The translations under genes were made by a program, and so were the position numbers. Source: Lentisphaerae bacterium GWF2_49_21 (lineage in GTDB: Bacteria; Verrucomicrobiota; Lentisphaeria; Victivallales; GWF2-50-93). Taken from it: a stretch of 40,959 bases of DNA. Under the pieces are notes generated by a model. It was not told where the DNA came from, ran no database searches, and saw only the letters and a program-made list of their open reading frames with translations. Where the stretch lies: contig MHBH01000033.1 of NCBI GenBank assembly GCA_001804805.1, positions 126,882 to 167,840 on the forward strand, in the 5' to 3' direction. Each line of letters starts with the position of its first letter. Position 1 is the stretch's first letter. This document shows, piece after piece, positions 25,321 through 33,501 of the stretch.

Positions 25321-25411
25321 GGACTATCGTGCTAATAAATGGGATTCAAGTTAAGGAAGGCTTCTGGAAGCCAGCTAAAATATAGCTCAGACATAAAATG
25401 CACGATAGTGC
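25321..25411. promoter_or_regulatory. Paired dyad sites upstream of the GH106-like gene
   Basis: ACTATCGTGC (25323-25332) and its exact reverse complement GCACGATAGT (25400-25409) lie 67 bp apart before the 25433 gene. The right site is itself a dyad, GCAC-GATA-GTGC (25400-25411); the left is GGACTATCGTGC (25321-25332). A small hairpin GGCTTCTGGAAGCC lies between them. This arrangement fits an activator or looping repressor; the AraC protein encoded next door is a candidate. Confidence 0.45.
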
Positions 25412-25432
25412 TTAACGAAAGGAAATATATAG

Positions 25433-28400
25433 ATGAAAGACGATAATGGAAAGTTCATGAATCCAGATTCCCAGTACCGAGGCAAGCCATTCTGGGCGTG
25501 GAACGGGAAGCTCAAGGAGCACGAGCTCCGCAGGCAGCTCGATATTATGAAGGAGATGGGGCTCGGTGGAGCGTTCATGCATTCGCGGACAGGGCTTGAC
25601 ACGGCATATCTTTCCGAGGAATGGTTCAAGCTCGTCAACGCATGCGCCGATCATTGCAGGAAGAACGGCATGGAGGCGTGGATGTACGACGAGGACCGCT
25701 GGCCGTCCGGCGCAGCAGGAGGACTTGTCACAAAGAATCCTAAATATCGTCTGCGCATGCTCAGAATGACAATTTCAGAACCTTCCGGATACAAGGCGCA
25801 GGGCGGAGAGCTCGCAGTCTTCGTTGCAAAGATGGTCGGCAACAAGCTGATCAGCTACCGTCAGGCGAAGTCCGCAAGGAAGCCGGACGCTGCAGCCGGC
25901 GAACGCATTCTCTCGTTCAAGGTCCAGATCGAGGACAACTCCCCATGGTACAATGGTTACACATATCTCGATACGATGTCCGACGAGGCCGTCAAGCAGT
26001 TCGTCAAGGTAACGCATGAGGCCTACGCGAAGAACTGCAAGAAGAATTTCGGCAAGCTGATGCCGGGAATATTCACCGACGAGCCGAACTACGGGCACCT
26101 TTCCGCGAACAAGGACGGAGTCAAGCTCCCATGGACCGGCAAGCTCCTCCAGACCTTCAAGAAGAATTATGGATATGATCTTACTGACAATCTCCCTGAA
26201 GTGGTATTCAGATTGAACGAAGAGGAATTTTCCAAGGCGAGGCATGACTATTTCGAGACATGCACCTCCTTGTTCACCGGAAATTTCGGCAAGAAGATCT
26301 ATGACTGGTGCGACAAGAGCAATGTTGCGTTCACAGGACATGTGCTTTCCGAGGAATCCCTCCAGTCGCAGACACGCGTGGTCGGAGCGGCGATGCGTTT
26401 CTATGAATACATGCAGGCTCCCGGAATCGACATCCTGTGTTCCCAGGGGCTGACACGCGAAGGCAGTCCGAAACCGGAATATCTTACGGCAAAACAGTGC
26501 AGTTCGGTGCTTGACCAGTTTGGCAGGAAATGGATGCTGAGCGAACTTTATGGATGCACGGGCTGGCATTTTACTTTCGCTGAACACAAGGCTGTCGGCG
26601 ACTGGCAGGCCGCTCTCGGTGTCAACCTCCGCTGTCAGCATCTCTCCTGGTACACGATGGAGGGCGAGGCGAAACGCGATTATCCGGCTTCGATATTCTT
26701 CCATTCTCCGTGGTGGAGGGACTATCCTGTGGTCGAAGATTATTTCTCCAGGGTCAACTACATGCTTACTCAGGGCAGGCCTGTCAGGGACATCGCCGTG
26801 ATACATCCGATCGAGAGCGCCTGGGGCCTGGCGTACCAGGAGATGATTGACTGCGGATGGGATTTCCCGCAGAGGAAGGAAGGCGACAAGAAGCAGCCTC
26901 TGATAAACCTCGACGAAAACCTCAAGAAGGTCCAGCAGATACTACTCGAGGAGCATTTCGACTTCGAATACCTTGACGAGGAAATACTCTCCCGCCATGG
27001 CAAGGTCAAGGAAGGCAGGCTGAACCTCGTCAAATCCTCATATAGTACTGTCGTCGTGCCTCCGGCATACACTCTCAGGAAGAGCACCTGCGAGATGCTT
27101 GCGAAATTCGCAGCAGCCGGCGGAAAGGTGATCTTCGTGGAACCGACGCCAACTCTTGTCAACGCAGAGAAATGCGACTGCATCAAAGGAATTCTTGCGA
27201 AATCCGCAATAATTCCTTTGGACAGGGAAGCCCTGGTAAAGGCAATCTCAAAGGACAAGGAGATCAGGAAGATTTCAGTTAAAAGCGCCGACGGCAAGGA
27301 ATACAATCCATGCCTCTACATGATGAGGCAGGACAAGAACGGACGCACGGTCGTCTTCATCTGCCACACGCTGCAGGACAAGGATTCCGGAGAGGTTACG
27401 GTTGAAATCCCGTTTGACGGCGTGGCGCAGGAATGGGATGCGATCACCGGCGACGTCTATCTCGCCGATGCGCAGAAGACATCCTCCGGAGTGAAGCTGA
27501 AGACTGTCCTTTATGGATATGGAAGCAGGTTGTTCGTCGTGGATCCGAAAGCCGACGCCTCGCTGAAGAAGCGTCGCGGTTCAAAGGAGACAGGCAGACA
27601 GAAGATTGCATGCGGAAGCGTTGAAATCTCCAGGGATGAGCCGAATGCTTTCCCTCTTGATGTTCCGGAATATTCAGTGAACGGGGGCGAGTGGAAGAAG
27701 GAGAAGGACATCTTGAAGGTCGATAATGCGATTCGCGATGTTGCCAAATGGCCTCATCGTGGCGGTTCAATGTGCCAGCCATGGGCGCAGAAGGAGAGTT
27801 CGGAATCGCAGAAGGTTAACGTAGGTCTTCGCTATACGTTCGAGGTCGAGGAAGTTCCGGCAAGCCCGTGCCGTCTGGTCATGGAAAGGCCGGAGAAGTT
27901 CTCGGTGGTGCTTAACGGACATGAGCTGAAGCATGACGAAGGAGAAGGCTGGTGGATAGACAATTCATTCAAGAGGATTCTTGTCCCGGCAAGAATCCTG
28001 GTTAAAGGCAGGAACGAATTAATCCTGAATACAAGATACGGGAGGAAGGACAATCTCGAGTGCATGTATTTCACCGGCGAATTCGGATTCAAATGGGTGA
28101 ATGGGAATTGTCCGGTCATAACCAGGCTTCCGGTACAGCTTAAGCTCGGGGACTGGTGCGAACAAGGATTCCCGTGCTATTCCGGCGCCGTGTCATACGC
28201 CATGGAGATTGACGTCAACGCAGACTCAGGCAAGAAGATCGTGCTGGAAGTTCCGGAATGGAAAGGTGCGCTGGTTAAGGTGCATGTGAACGGCAGGAAG
28301 GCCGGAAACATCGCCTGGAAGCCTTACGAGATCGATATCACCAACTTCATTGTCAAGGGGAAAAACAGGATCGAAGTAGAGGTGGTTGGAACAAGAAGGA

Positions 28401-28546
28401 ACCTTCTCGGTCCGTTGCATCACAATGTGAAGTATCCGAACTGGACCGGCCCCTGGGAGTTCAAGAAGGAAGAGGCGTGGACCAACGACTACGTCAGGTT
28501 TCCATACGGGCTGATGGGCGAACCGACTGTATCCGTCAGGGAGTAA
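25433..28546 (+). CDS. GH106-like (alpha-L-rhamnosidase-type) glycoside hydrolase
   Basis: 1037 residues, no signal peptide. The N-terminus (GKPFWAWNGKLKEHELRRQL ... GLGGAFMHSRTGL) and the block MEAWMYDEDRWPSGAAGG are characteristic of large glycosidases related to family GH106. Candidate catalytic/metal residues lie in FTDEPNYG (E217), GHVLSEE (E307) and LSELYGCTGWHF (E371). A Rossmann-like middle (about 540-640) and C-terminal galactose-binding-type beta-sandwiches (about 830-1020, ending with VNGRKAGNIAWKPYEIDITN) follow. GH106 enzymes release L-rhamnose from pectin or other glycans by inversion; this protein is at the edge of that family, so the substrate is uncertain. It has its own regulatory region with paired dyads and ends in a strong hairpin. 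Confidence 0.8.
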   Translation: MKDDNGKFMNPDSQYRGKPFWAWNGKLKEHELRRQLDIMKEMGLGGAFMHSRTGLDTAYLSEEWFKLVNACADHCRKNGMEAWMYDEDRWPSGAAGGLVTKNPKYRLRMLRMTISEPSGYKAQGGELAVFVAKMVGNKLISYRQAKSARKPDAAAGERILSFKVQIEDNSPWYNGYTYLDTMSDEAVKQFVKVTHEAYAKNCKKNFGKLMPGIFTDEPNYGHLSANKDGVKLPWTGKLLQTFKKNYGYDLTDNLPEVVFRLNEEEFSKARHDYFETCTSLFTGNFGKKIYDWCDKSNVAFTGHVLSEESLQSQTRVVGAAMRFYEYMQAPGIDILCSQGLTREGSPKPEYLTAKQCSSVLDQFGRKWMLSELYGCTGWHFTFAEHKAVGDWQAALGVNLRCQHLSWYTMEGEAKRDYPASIFFHSPWWRDYPVVEDYFSRVNYMLTQGRPVRDIAVIHPIESAWGLAYQEMIDCGWDFPQRKEGDKKQPLINLDENLKKVQQILLEEHFDFEYLDEEILSRHGKVKEGRLNLVKSSYSTVVVPPAYTLRKSTCEMLAKFAAAGGKVIFVEPTPTLVNAEKCDCIKGILAKSAIIPLDREALVKAISKDKEIRKISVKSADGKEYNPCLYMMRQDKNGRTVVFICHTLQDKDSGEVTVEIPFDGVAQEWDAITGDVYLADAQKTSSGVKLKTVLYGYGSRLFVVDPKADASLKKRRGSKETGRQKIACGSVEISRDEPNAFPLDVPEYSVNGGEWKKEKDILKVDNAIRDVAKWPHRGGSMCQPWAQKESSESQKVNVGLRYTFEVEEVPASPCRLVMERPEKFSVVLNGHELKHDEGEGWWIDNSFKRILVPARILVKGRNELILNTRYGRKDNLECMYFTGEFGFKWVNGNCPVITRLPVQLKLGDWCEQGFPCYSGAVSYAMEIDVNADSGKKIVLEVPEWKGALVKVHVNGRKAGNIAWKPYEIDITNFIVKGKNRIEVEVVGTRRNLLGPLHHNVKYPNWTGPWEFKKEEAWTNDYVRFPYGLMGEPTVSVRE

Positions 28547-28590
28547 ACAGGAAGAATCGGTGAGCCGGAGAACCGGCGAAACGGAGAATA

Positions 28591-28624
28591 TAAACCCGTC
28601 ATGGTGCAATCCATGACGGGTTTA
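28591..28624 (+). terminator. Strong hairpin terminator after the GH106-like gene
   Basis: TAAACCCGTCATGG (28591-28604) and CCATGACGGGTTTA (28611-28624) form a perfect 14-bp stem around TGCAAT. The T-containing right arm ends TTTATTG; a long T tract is missing but the stem is strong. Confidence 0.7.
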
Positions 28625-28727
28625 TTGCTCAAATGCTCATTGCATATCTCCCTGCTTCCTCTGGATATGCCTCAAAAGTTTGTAATGCGTCAGCATCGGA
28701 TTTTCCTATAATAATATATTTTTCCGG

Positions 28728-28778
28728 TTGACATCCGGGAAAATATTGCTAACATGTAATAGTCTAAAACATTATTAG
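28728..28778 (+). promoter_or_regulatory. lexA: lexA promoter with extended -10 and nearby dyad
   Basis: TTGACA (28728-28733), then after 16 bp TAACAT (28750-28755) preceded by TGC, an extended -10 element. A dyad CTAAAACATTATTAG (28764-28778, outer CTAA/TTAG arms) overlaps the expected transcription start and could be the LexA operator. It does not match the boxes known to me from E. coli (CTGT-N8-ACAG) or Bacillus (GAAC-N4-GTTC), so the operator call is tentative. Confidence 0.5.
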
Positions 28779-28797
28779 CGTATACAGGAGGTGGAAT

Positions 28798-29424
28798 ATG
28801 AGAGGACTGACCGACAAGCAGAGGAACATGCTGGATTTCATAGAGAAATTTTCGGATTCCAAGGGCATGGCGCCGACCGTATACGAGATTGCCGATTATT
28901 TCAGGATCAAGACTTCGACCGTCTTTGCGCATCTGCAGTCCCTGCAGAAGAAGAAATTTATCACCAGGACCTCCCAGGCGAGGAGCATTACGCTTTTCGG
29001 AAAGACGAAGCAGCACCGACATACATCCTTCGTTTTGGCAATTCCGCTGCTTGGCAGGATAAGCGCCGGGCTTCCGCTGGATTCTTCGGAACTGAGGGAG
29101 GGGGAGGTTTATTGCGATTCGTCGATGTTCAAAGGCGAGGATACTGCCAGGCTGTTCGCCCTGAGGATAAACGGTGACAGCATGAAGAATCTCGGGATTC
29201 TCGATGGAGACTATGTCATAGTAAGGAAATCCTCGGTGGCCCAGGAAGGAGACATCGTTGTCGCTCTTGCCGGTGATGAAACAACGGTGAAGAGCTATTA
29301 TCCTAGGGGCGGGAAAATAGCGCTGAAGCCGGCAAATCCGAAATTCAAGACGCAGATCTATGTTGCGGAAGAAGTAAAGATACAGGGCAAGGTCATCGGC
29401 CTGCAGAGAACATTCGCCTCCTGA
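28798..29424 (+). CDS. lexA: LexA repressor (SOS response, S24 peptidase)
   Basis: 208 residues, the usual LexA length. The N-terminal winged helix (LTDKQRNMLDFIEKF ... PTVYEIADYFRIKTSTVFAH) binds the operator. The C-terminal S24 domain has the self-cleavage site A90-G91 in GRISAGLP, nucleophile S128 in INGDSMKN and general base K165 in ETTVKSYYP. RecA-stimulated autocleavage derepresses DNA-repair genes. The recognition helix differs from the E. coli sequence, consistent with a different operator. A very good AGGAGGTGG ribosome site precedes the ATG. No other SOS gene is adjacent. Confidence 0.93.
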   Translation: MRGLTDKQRNMLDFIEKFSDSKGMAPTVYEIADYFRIKTSTVFAHLQSLQKKKFITRTSQARSITLFGKTKQHRHTSFVLAIPLLGRISAGLPLDSSELREGEVYCDSSMFKGEDTARLFALRINGDSMKNLGILDGDYVIVRKSSVAQEGDIVVALAGDETTVKSYYPRGGKIALKPANPKFKTQIYVAEEVKIQGKVIGLQRTFAS

Positions 29425-29438
29425 CACCGTACGTATTC

Positions 29439-29458
29439 AGTAAACTATGTCGTTTACT
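29439..29458. repeat. Hairpin with TATGTC loop, first copy
   Basis: AGTAAAC (29439-29445), loop TATGTC, GTTTACT (29452-29458), 15 bp after the lexA stop codon. A weaker CCGTA/TACGG hairpin (29463-29479) and a T-rich stretch follow, so part of this region may end lexA transcription. Confidence 0.55.
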
Positions 29459-29537
29459 TAATCCGTACAAAAAATACGGGAAATCACTCTTTTTTTATTC
29501 TACATGAAAATGCCAAAATTGGCCGGGAACATCATGT

Positions 29538-29552
29538 CTTTCACGGTGAAAG
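29538..29552. repeat. Perfect palindrome in the lexA-radical SAM gap
   Basis: CTTTCAC-G-GTGAAAG, 7-bp arms with one central base (29538-29552). It lies midway between the two TATGTC-loop hairpins. The whole gap 29425-29642 contains no protein-coding frame I can support. Confidence 0.5.
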
Positions 29553-29595
29553 CCGTTTTGTCATGAAAAAACCGTTGATTTCGCATTTTATTAGA

Positions 29596-29635
29596 CGTAA
29601 ATATTCACTGAAGTATGTCCTTCAGTGAATATTTA
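29596..29635. terminator. 17-bp-stem hairpin with TATGTC loop, second copy
   Basis: GTAAATATTCACTGAAG (29596-29612), loop TATGTC, CTTCAGTGAATATTTAC (29619-29635): a perfect long stem just past the stop codon of the minus-strand radical SAM gene. It shares its 6-nt loop with the hairpin at 29439. It may terminate that gene, although no clear T tract follows on the minus strand. Confidence 0.5.
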
Positions 29636-29642
29636 CAACTTG

Positions 29643-31127
29643 TCAGCTTACGTTCTGCTTGGAGACCTTGCGGAAATGATATCCGTAGATTGCAAGCGTT
29701 ATCGCAAGCGGGAAAAGTTTCGGCTTCCTGAGCTGTGTCCAAAGTATAAGCTTCCAGTAGTAATAGCGCCCGTTGCTGATGATGCCAAGGTGGTAGATTG
29801 ATTTTAAGAACGCCATGACATGTGAAAAACTCACTCTTGATTTTACAGAAGGAGAAGGCTTATACTCCTTGAGGAAAGTCTTCACCCGCTGGTAATACTT
29901 CTTATGTGAATAAATCTCACTTAGTATTTTCTTGTAGCCCTCCTTTAGAGTGCCTGCATTCATCTTGCTGGGCACAATATTAGTTGTGCCGTCGACATTG
30001 TCCCCGGTCGTCAATCCGACAAGTCGGCCTTCGCTTTTCATTCTTTCATACAGCCTTGTACCGGGTATCGCCTGGAGCAGGCCGACCATGGCGGTGGTTA
30101 TTCCGCTTTTCTGGATGAAATCAATCTGGCGCTGGAAGATGCTGGTTGTGTCGCTGTCAAATCCGACAATGAATCCGCCCTGGACCTGGAATCCGGCGCG
30201 CTGCATCTTCTTGATGTCGGCGAGCATGTCCCTGTTCCTGTTCTGTTTCTTGCTGCACTCGGCGAGACCGCTGTCATCGGGAGTTTCAATGCCTATGAAA
30301 ACCATGTCGAATCCGGCATCGACCATCATTTTCATGAGTTCGTCATCGTCCGCCAGATTGATCGACACTTCGGTCAGGAATGAAATCCTCTGCCTGGTCA
30401 TGTGCCATTTTATAAGGGCTGGAAGAAGATCGGACTTGAGCTGCTTCTTGTTGCCGATGAAATTGTCGTCGACAAAGAAGATTCCAGCTCGCCAGCCCTG
30501 TTCGTAGATGCAGTCCAGTTCGGCAATGATCTGTTCCGTGGATTTTGTCCTGCACCGGTGTCCGAAAAGAGAAGTGACATTGCAGAATTCACAGTTGAAC
30601 GGGCAGCCTCTGGAGAACTGGACGTTCATCGTCACATATTTCTTCATGTTCACAAGGTTCCAGCGAGGAACCGGTGTGCAGGCTATGTCCGGGAATTCCG
30701 TAGAAGTATAGAACCTCTTCAGAGTTCCATTGCGCAGGTCCTCCAGGAAAAGGGGCAGGGTGATCTCCGCCTCGTTGAGGACGAAATGGTCGACATCAGG
30801 GAACAGTTCGTGTTCACTTATGAAAAGAGGCCCGCCTGCGACGATTTCGAGTCCTGCGTCCTTGCAGATCTTCACCGCCTCTATTGCCGATTCCTTCTGG
30901 ACGATCATGCCGCTTATGAATGCAAGATCCGCCCATTCCAGATCTTTTCTTTTGAGCTTGCCTGTGTTCATATCTGTAAGACGTATGTTCCATTCCCTGG
31001 GCAGCATGGCGGCAACCGTTAAGAGCCCGAGGGGAGGGAATGCGGAATTCTTATGGACGAATTTCAAGGCGTGCTTGAAACTCCAGAAAGTATCCGGAAA
31101 TTCAGGATAGATTAATAAAATGTTCAT
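29643..31127 (-). CDS. B12-binding domain radical SAM protein (DUF4070-type)
   Basis: 494 residues. An N-terminal cobalamin-binding Rossmann domain (MNILLIYPEFPDTFWSF, FPPLGLLTVAAMLP) is followed by a radical SAM domain with the 4Fe-4S cysteines C175, C179 and C182 in SRGCPFNCEFCN and IFFVDDNFIGN downstream. A C-terminal DUF4070-like region follows (about 370-480). Relatives carry out methyl transfers or ring and lipid rearrangements, for example in hopanoid and chlorophyll-related pathways; the substrate here is unknown. The start has an AAGGAG site. No partner biosynthetic gene is adjacent, so the role cannot be deduced from context. Confidence 0.87.
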   Translation of the reverse strand: MNILLIYPEFPDTFWSFKHALKFVHKNSAFPPLGLLTVAAMLPREWNIRLTDMNTGKLKRKDLEWADLAFISGMIVQKESAIEAVKICKDAGLEIVAGGPLFISEHELFPDVDHFVLNEAEITLPLFLEDLRNGTLKRFYTSTEFPDIACTPVPRWNLVNMKKYVTMNVQFSRGCPFNCEFCNVTSLFGHRCRTKSTEQIIAELDCIYEQGWRAGIFFVDDNFIGNKKQLKSDLLPALIKWHMTRQRISFLTEVSINLADDDELMKMMVDAGFDMVFIGIETPDDSGLAECSKKQNRNRDMLADIKKMQRAGFQVQGGFIVGFDSDTTSIFQRQIDFIQKSGITTAMVGLLQAIPGTRLYERMKSEGRLVGLTTGDNVDGTTNIVPSKMNAGTLKEGYKKILSEIYSHKKYYQRVKTFLKEYKPSPSVKSRVSFSHVMAFLKSIYHLGIISNGRYYYWKLILWTQLRKPKLFPLAITLAIYGYHFRKVSKQNVS

Positions 31128-31374
31128 TGCAATTCTCCTTTAATGTAAGGCGGGCGAGGCGGGATGCAGGATTAATGCAAGTCTCTCAATGGCTTGTTCC
31201 GGTTTATCGGGGATTCAGGAATTAAAACTCAAAACCGGCAATTCGTGCAAATGTCAAGTCCGTCGGTTGAACTCTCTACCCGCAACCTATCCCATGGCAT
31301 CGGAATTTCAAGCGAAGTTGACTAGATTCTTCAGATATAGATCAGCCGTTCCAGAGGCCTGTTCCAGCATCATT
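31128..31374. other. Intergenic stretch without a recognisable gene
   Basis: About 247 bp between two minus-strand genes. It holds the ribosome site of the radical SAM gene at its left edge and a dispersed dyad CCGGTTT (31199-31205) / AAACCGG (31232-31238). I see no convincing coding frame; the promoter for the radical SAM gene presumably lies here on the minus strand. Confidence 0.4.
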
Positions 31375-32352
31375 TTATTTGAACTTGTCATAAGGAGTTG
31401 TCCTCTCCTTCTTGCTGACATTGTCAAGAGTTTTGACATACTCCTCATAAAGTCTCTTTTCAAGTTCCTTGGAGTACTTGTATGATGCGAGGAGATCGTT
31501 GATGATTTTTTCACTGCCGAAATCTATTTTCTCCAGACTCTTTCTTTTAGAGGATTTCCAGGAATCGGAATTAAGGATTTTTGAGGCTTCATACCACGTA
31601 TCGATATTCTCCCGCCATTCTATTTCACTTATTTTCAGCCCCTTGTAGACTATTTTGTTGTCCTTGAAGAAGTCGATATGCTTCTCGAACGCCCTGTGAT
31701 ACATGTTCCTGAGGGATTCTTCGGTGATTCCGGCATTCTGCAGGCCGAACACCGAGCTGCTGCTCACATTGAATTTCGTAAAGTTGCACAGGGTGATCTT
31801 GATGAGCTGTCTCTCCTCGTCAACCTCCGTGTTCCAGACATTAGGAAGTTTCCTGACATGATCTGCGATGGCGGCGAGGATCGTCCTGTCCTGCGGTGGC
31901 GTAGGCCCCTTGTAGATGAATTCATAATAGGAGAATGTGTCGTTGATGAATTCGGTGGTCATATCTCCGTCGCTCCACATGCCTATATCTGGAATTTCCG
32001 GCAGCTTTTCCGGAACTTTTTCATTTATGGATTTCCATTTCATCGGAGCAATCACCATTATGTCGTTGATATGCAGCGAAAGTCCTGCCCTCCTGATAAC
32101 GTAAGGCGGGGGGATGTACCTGCCCTTGTAGATGAAATATCCGTTGTTTATGGGCTGGCTCGATTCCTCGCCGAATATTTCAGTGCGGAATAGGACAGGA
32201 TCCACTTTTACAGGTATGGAGGGATCCTCTTTTGGTTTTCCCCCAATCGGAAAAGCGTTGCATCCGGAAAAAATGAAGCAGGATGAGGCGATTGCGAATG
32301 TCGCAATTATCCCCGTCAGGAATCTCGAAGACAGCGTAGGCAGATAGTTCAT
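31375..32352 (-). CDS. Putative lipoprotein of unknown function
   Basis: 325 residues. The N-terminal hydrophobic segment ends in a lipobox, FIFSGC with the modified Cys at residue 31, so the protein is probably anchored to a membrane facing the periplasm or exterior. The mature part is a mixed alpha/beta domain (PPPYVIRRAGLSLHINDIMV ... NDTFSYYEFIYKG) followed by a charged helical C-terminus (about 225-325). No family is recognised. It starts 18 bp downstream of the comM fragment on the same strand, so it may once have been transcribed with comM and now needs another promoter. Confidence 0.75.
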   Translation of the reverse strand: MNYLPTLSSRFLTGIIATFAIASSCFIFSGCNAFPIGGKPKEDPSIPVKVDPVLFRTEIFGEESSQPINNGYFIYKGRYIPPPYVIRRAGLSLHINDIMVIAPMKWKSINEKVPEKLPEIPDIGMWSDGDMTTEFINDTFSYYEFIYKGPTPPQDRTILAAIADHVRKLPNVWNTEVDEERQLIKITLCNFTKFNVSSSSVFGLQNAGITEESLRNMYHRAFEKHIDFFKDNKIVYKGLKISEIEWRENIDTWYEASKILNSDSWKSSKRKSLEKIDFGSEKIINDLLASYKYSKELEKRLYEEYVKTLDNVSKKERTTPYDKFK

Positions 32353-32370
32353 GATATTGCTCCTTGGCCG

Positions 32371-33207
32371 TTACCAGAGCCTCTTGTCGAGTGTCCGATA
32401 TTGTACGGCTTCGAAAATATACTCCTGTTTTACGTTTTCGGAAGAGTCAAGATCCGCAATTGTCCTTGCAACACGCAGAATCTTGTCGTAGGCCCTGGCG
32501 CTCAGCTGGAGCTCCTTTATGGAATGCCTGAGGTATGACTGGCTCTCCTTGTCGAAGGAGCAGTGCTGCTGGAGATGTGATTGTTCCATCTGGGAATTGC
32601 AGTAGATTCCCGTGTTTTCAAAACGTTTCAACTGGGTGCTCCGGGCGCTCGTCACCCTTTTGCGGATTTCGCAGGAACACTCGCTGTCCGGGACCTTGAG
32701 CATTTCATCATCGTTCAGTGGAAGCAGTTCGACATGGATGTCTATCCTGTCCAGCAGAGGACCCGAGATCTTGCTCCTGTAGCGCTGGATCTGCGGAGGC
32801 GTGCACCGGCAGACCCTCTGGATATTGCCATAATGCCCGCAGGGGCACGGATTCATGGCCGCGATAAGCATTATCCTCGCTGGAAACACAAATGACCCGG
32901 AGGCGCGGGACACCGTGACGGAACCGTTTTCAAGAGGCTGGCGCATTACTTCAAGGACATTCCTTTTGAATTCCGGAAGCTCATCGAGAAACAATACTCC
33001 ATTGTGCGCCAGGCTGAGCTCGCCTGGTGTCGGCATGCTCTGCCCGCCGAAAAGGCCGGCATCGCTTATCGTATGGTGGGGTGCGCGGAACGGCCTTTGC
33101 GTCAGTATGGGGCTGTCAGCCGGAAGAAGACCCATGATGCTGTGGATCTTGCTGACATCCAGGGCTTCGTCGATATGCATCGGCGGAAGAATTCCCGCAA
33201 CTATACT
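32371..33207 (-). pseudogene. comM: comM (Mg-chelatase-like AAA+ protein), 5'-truncated
   Basis: This is the C-terminal half of ComM/YifB, a MoxR/ChlI-related AAA+ helicase that promotes branch migration during natural transformation. Visible parts: ALDVSKIHSIMGLL, RPFRAPHHTISDAGLFGG, Walker B VLFLDEL, the sensor region MNPCPCGHYGN with a Cys cluster, LLDRIDIHVEL, and the C-terminal lid ARAYDKILRVARTIADL. The N-terminal ~240 residues of the ~510-residue family, including the Lon-like domain and Walker A GxxGxGKT, are missing. Family-like sequence (VAGILPPM) continues just upstream of the first ATG (33180) to about 33200, then hits an in-frame TAG at 33211-33213. The break coincides with the start of the AT-rich island and its R1 repeat, so the gene is probably disrupted. 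Confidence 0.85.
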
Positions 33208-33227
33208 AATCTAATCCGACTGCTATA

Positions 33228-33464
33228 CGCCCTCCCTGAAGCCTCTTAACATTGAGAGATATACGCGATAATTCACTGTTTGCAGGCAAGATAGGATGAC
33301 TTCAACAGGAAGTACATAACTTATATCCCTTCCAATTCTAATAAACCCGAGGAAACCACATGCAAATGGGAATTACGACAATGCCTGCCTAAGCCTCTAT
33401 TGACCTTCTACGTTTAAGGCTAAAACCTTGACTTTCCAGCTCCGGATGGTCTATTCTGTAGTGT
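33228..33464 (+). repeat. Long island repeat R, copy 1
   Basis: About 235 bp, similar to R2 (35741-35975) and partly to R3 (37379-37475). Shared blocks in order: GAAGCCTCTTAA, CTGTTTGCAGG, AAGATA, TTCAACAGG, ATGCAAATGGGA, TAAGCC, CCTTGACTTTCCAGC, GATGGTCTATTCTGTAGTG. It starts about 20 bp from the point where comM homology ends and leads into the first island gene. Confidence 0.75.
33428..33457 (+). promoter_or_regulatory. Promoter-like element inside R1
   Basis: TTGACT (33428-33433) and TATTCT (33452-33457), spacing 18 bp. The same element, with one change in the -10 box, is conserved in R2 at 35939-35968, while surrounding bases differ. It points towards the 33502 gene. Confidence 0.5.
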
Positions 33465-33501
33465 TTCGAAAATGATAATTTTATAATAACAAGTTAGGCA
33501 T

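Noticed and set aside
25775-26806. Long open frame on the minus strand (343 codons) inside the GH106-like gene
   Set aside because: It lies wholly opposite a gene with strong family motifs, its protein has no domain character, and similar antisense frames occur opposite other GC-balanced genes here (for example 13448-14104 and 28690-29427).
33493-33499. GTTAGGC just before the 33502 start codon, matching the integron core site GTTRRRY
   Set aside because: No matching RYYYAAC partner with inner L boxes lies upstream at attC distance, the other modules lack a GTTRRRY at their start, and no integrase is visible. A 7-base match to a degenerate motif is expected by chance.
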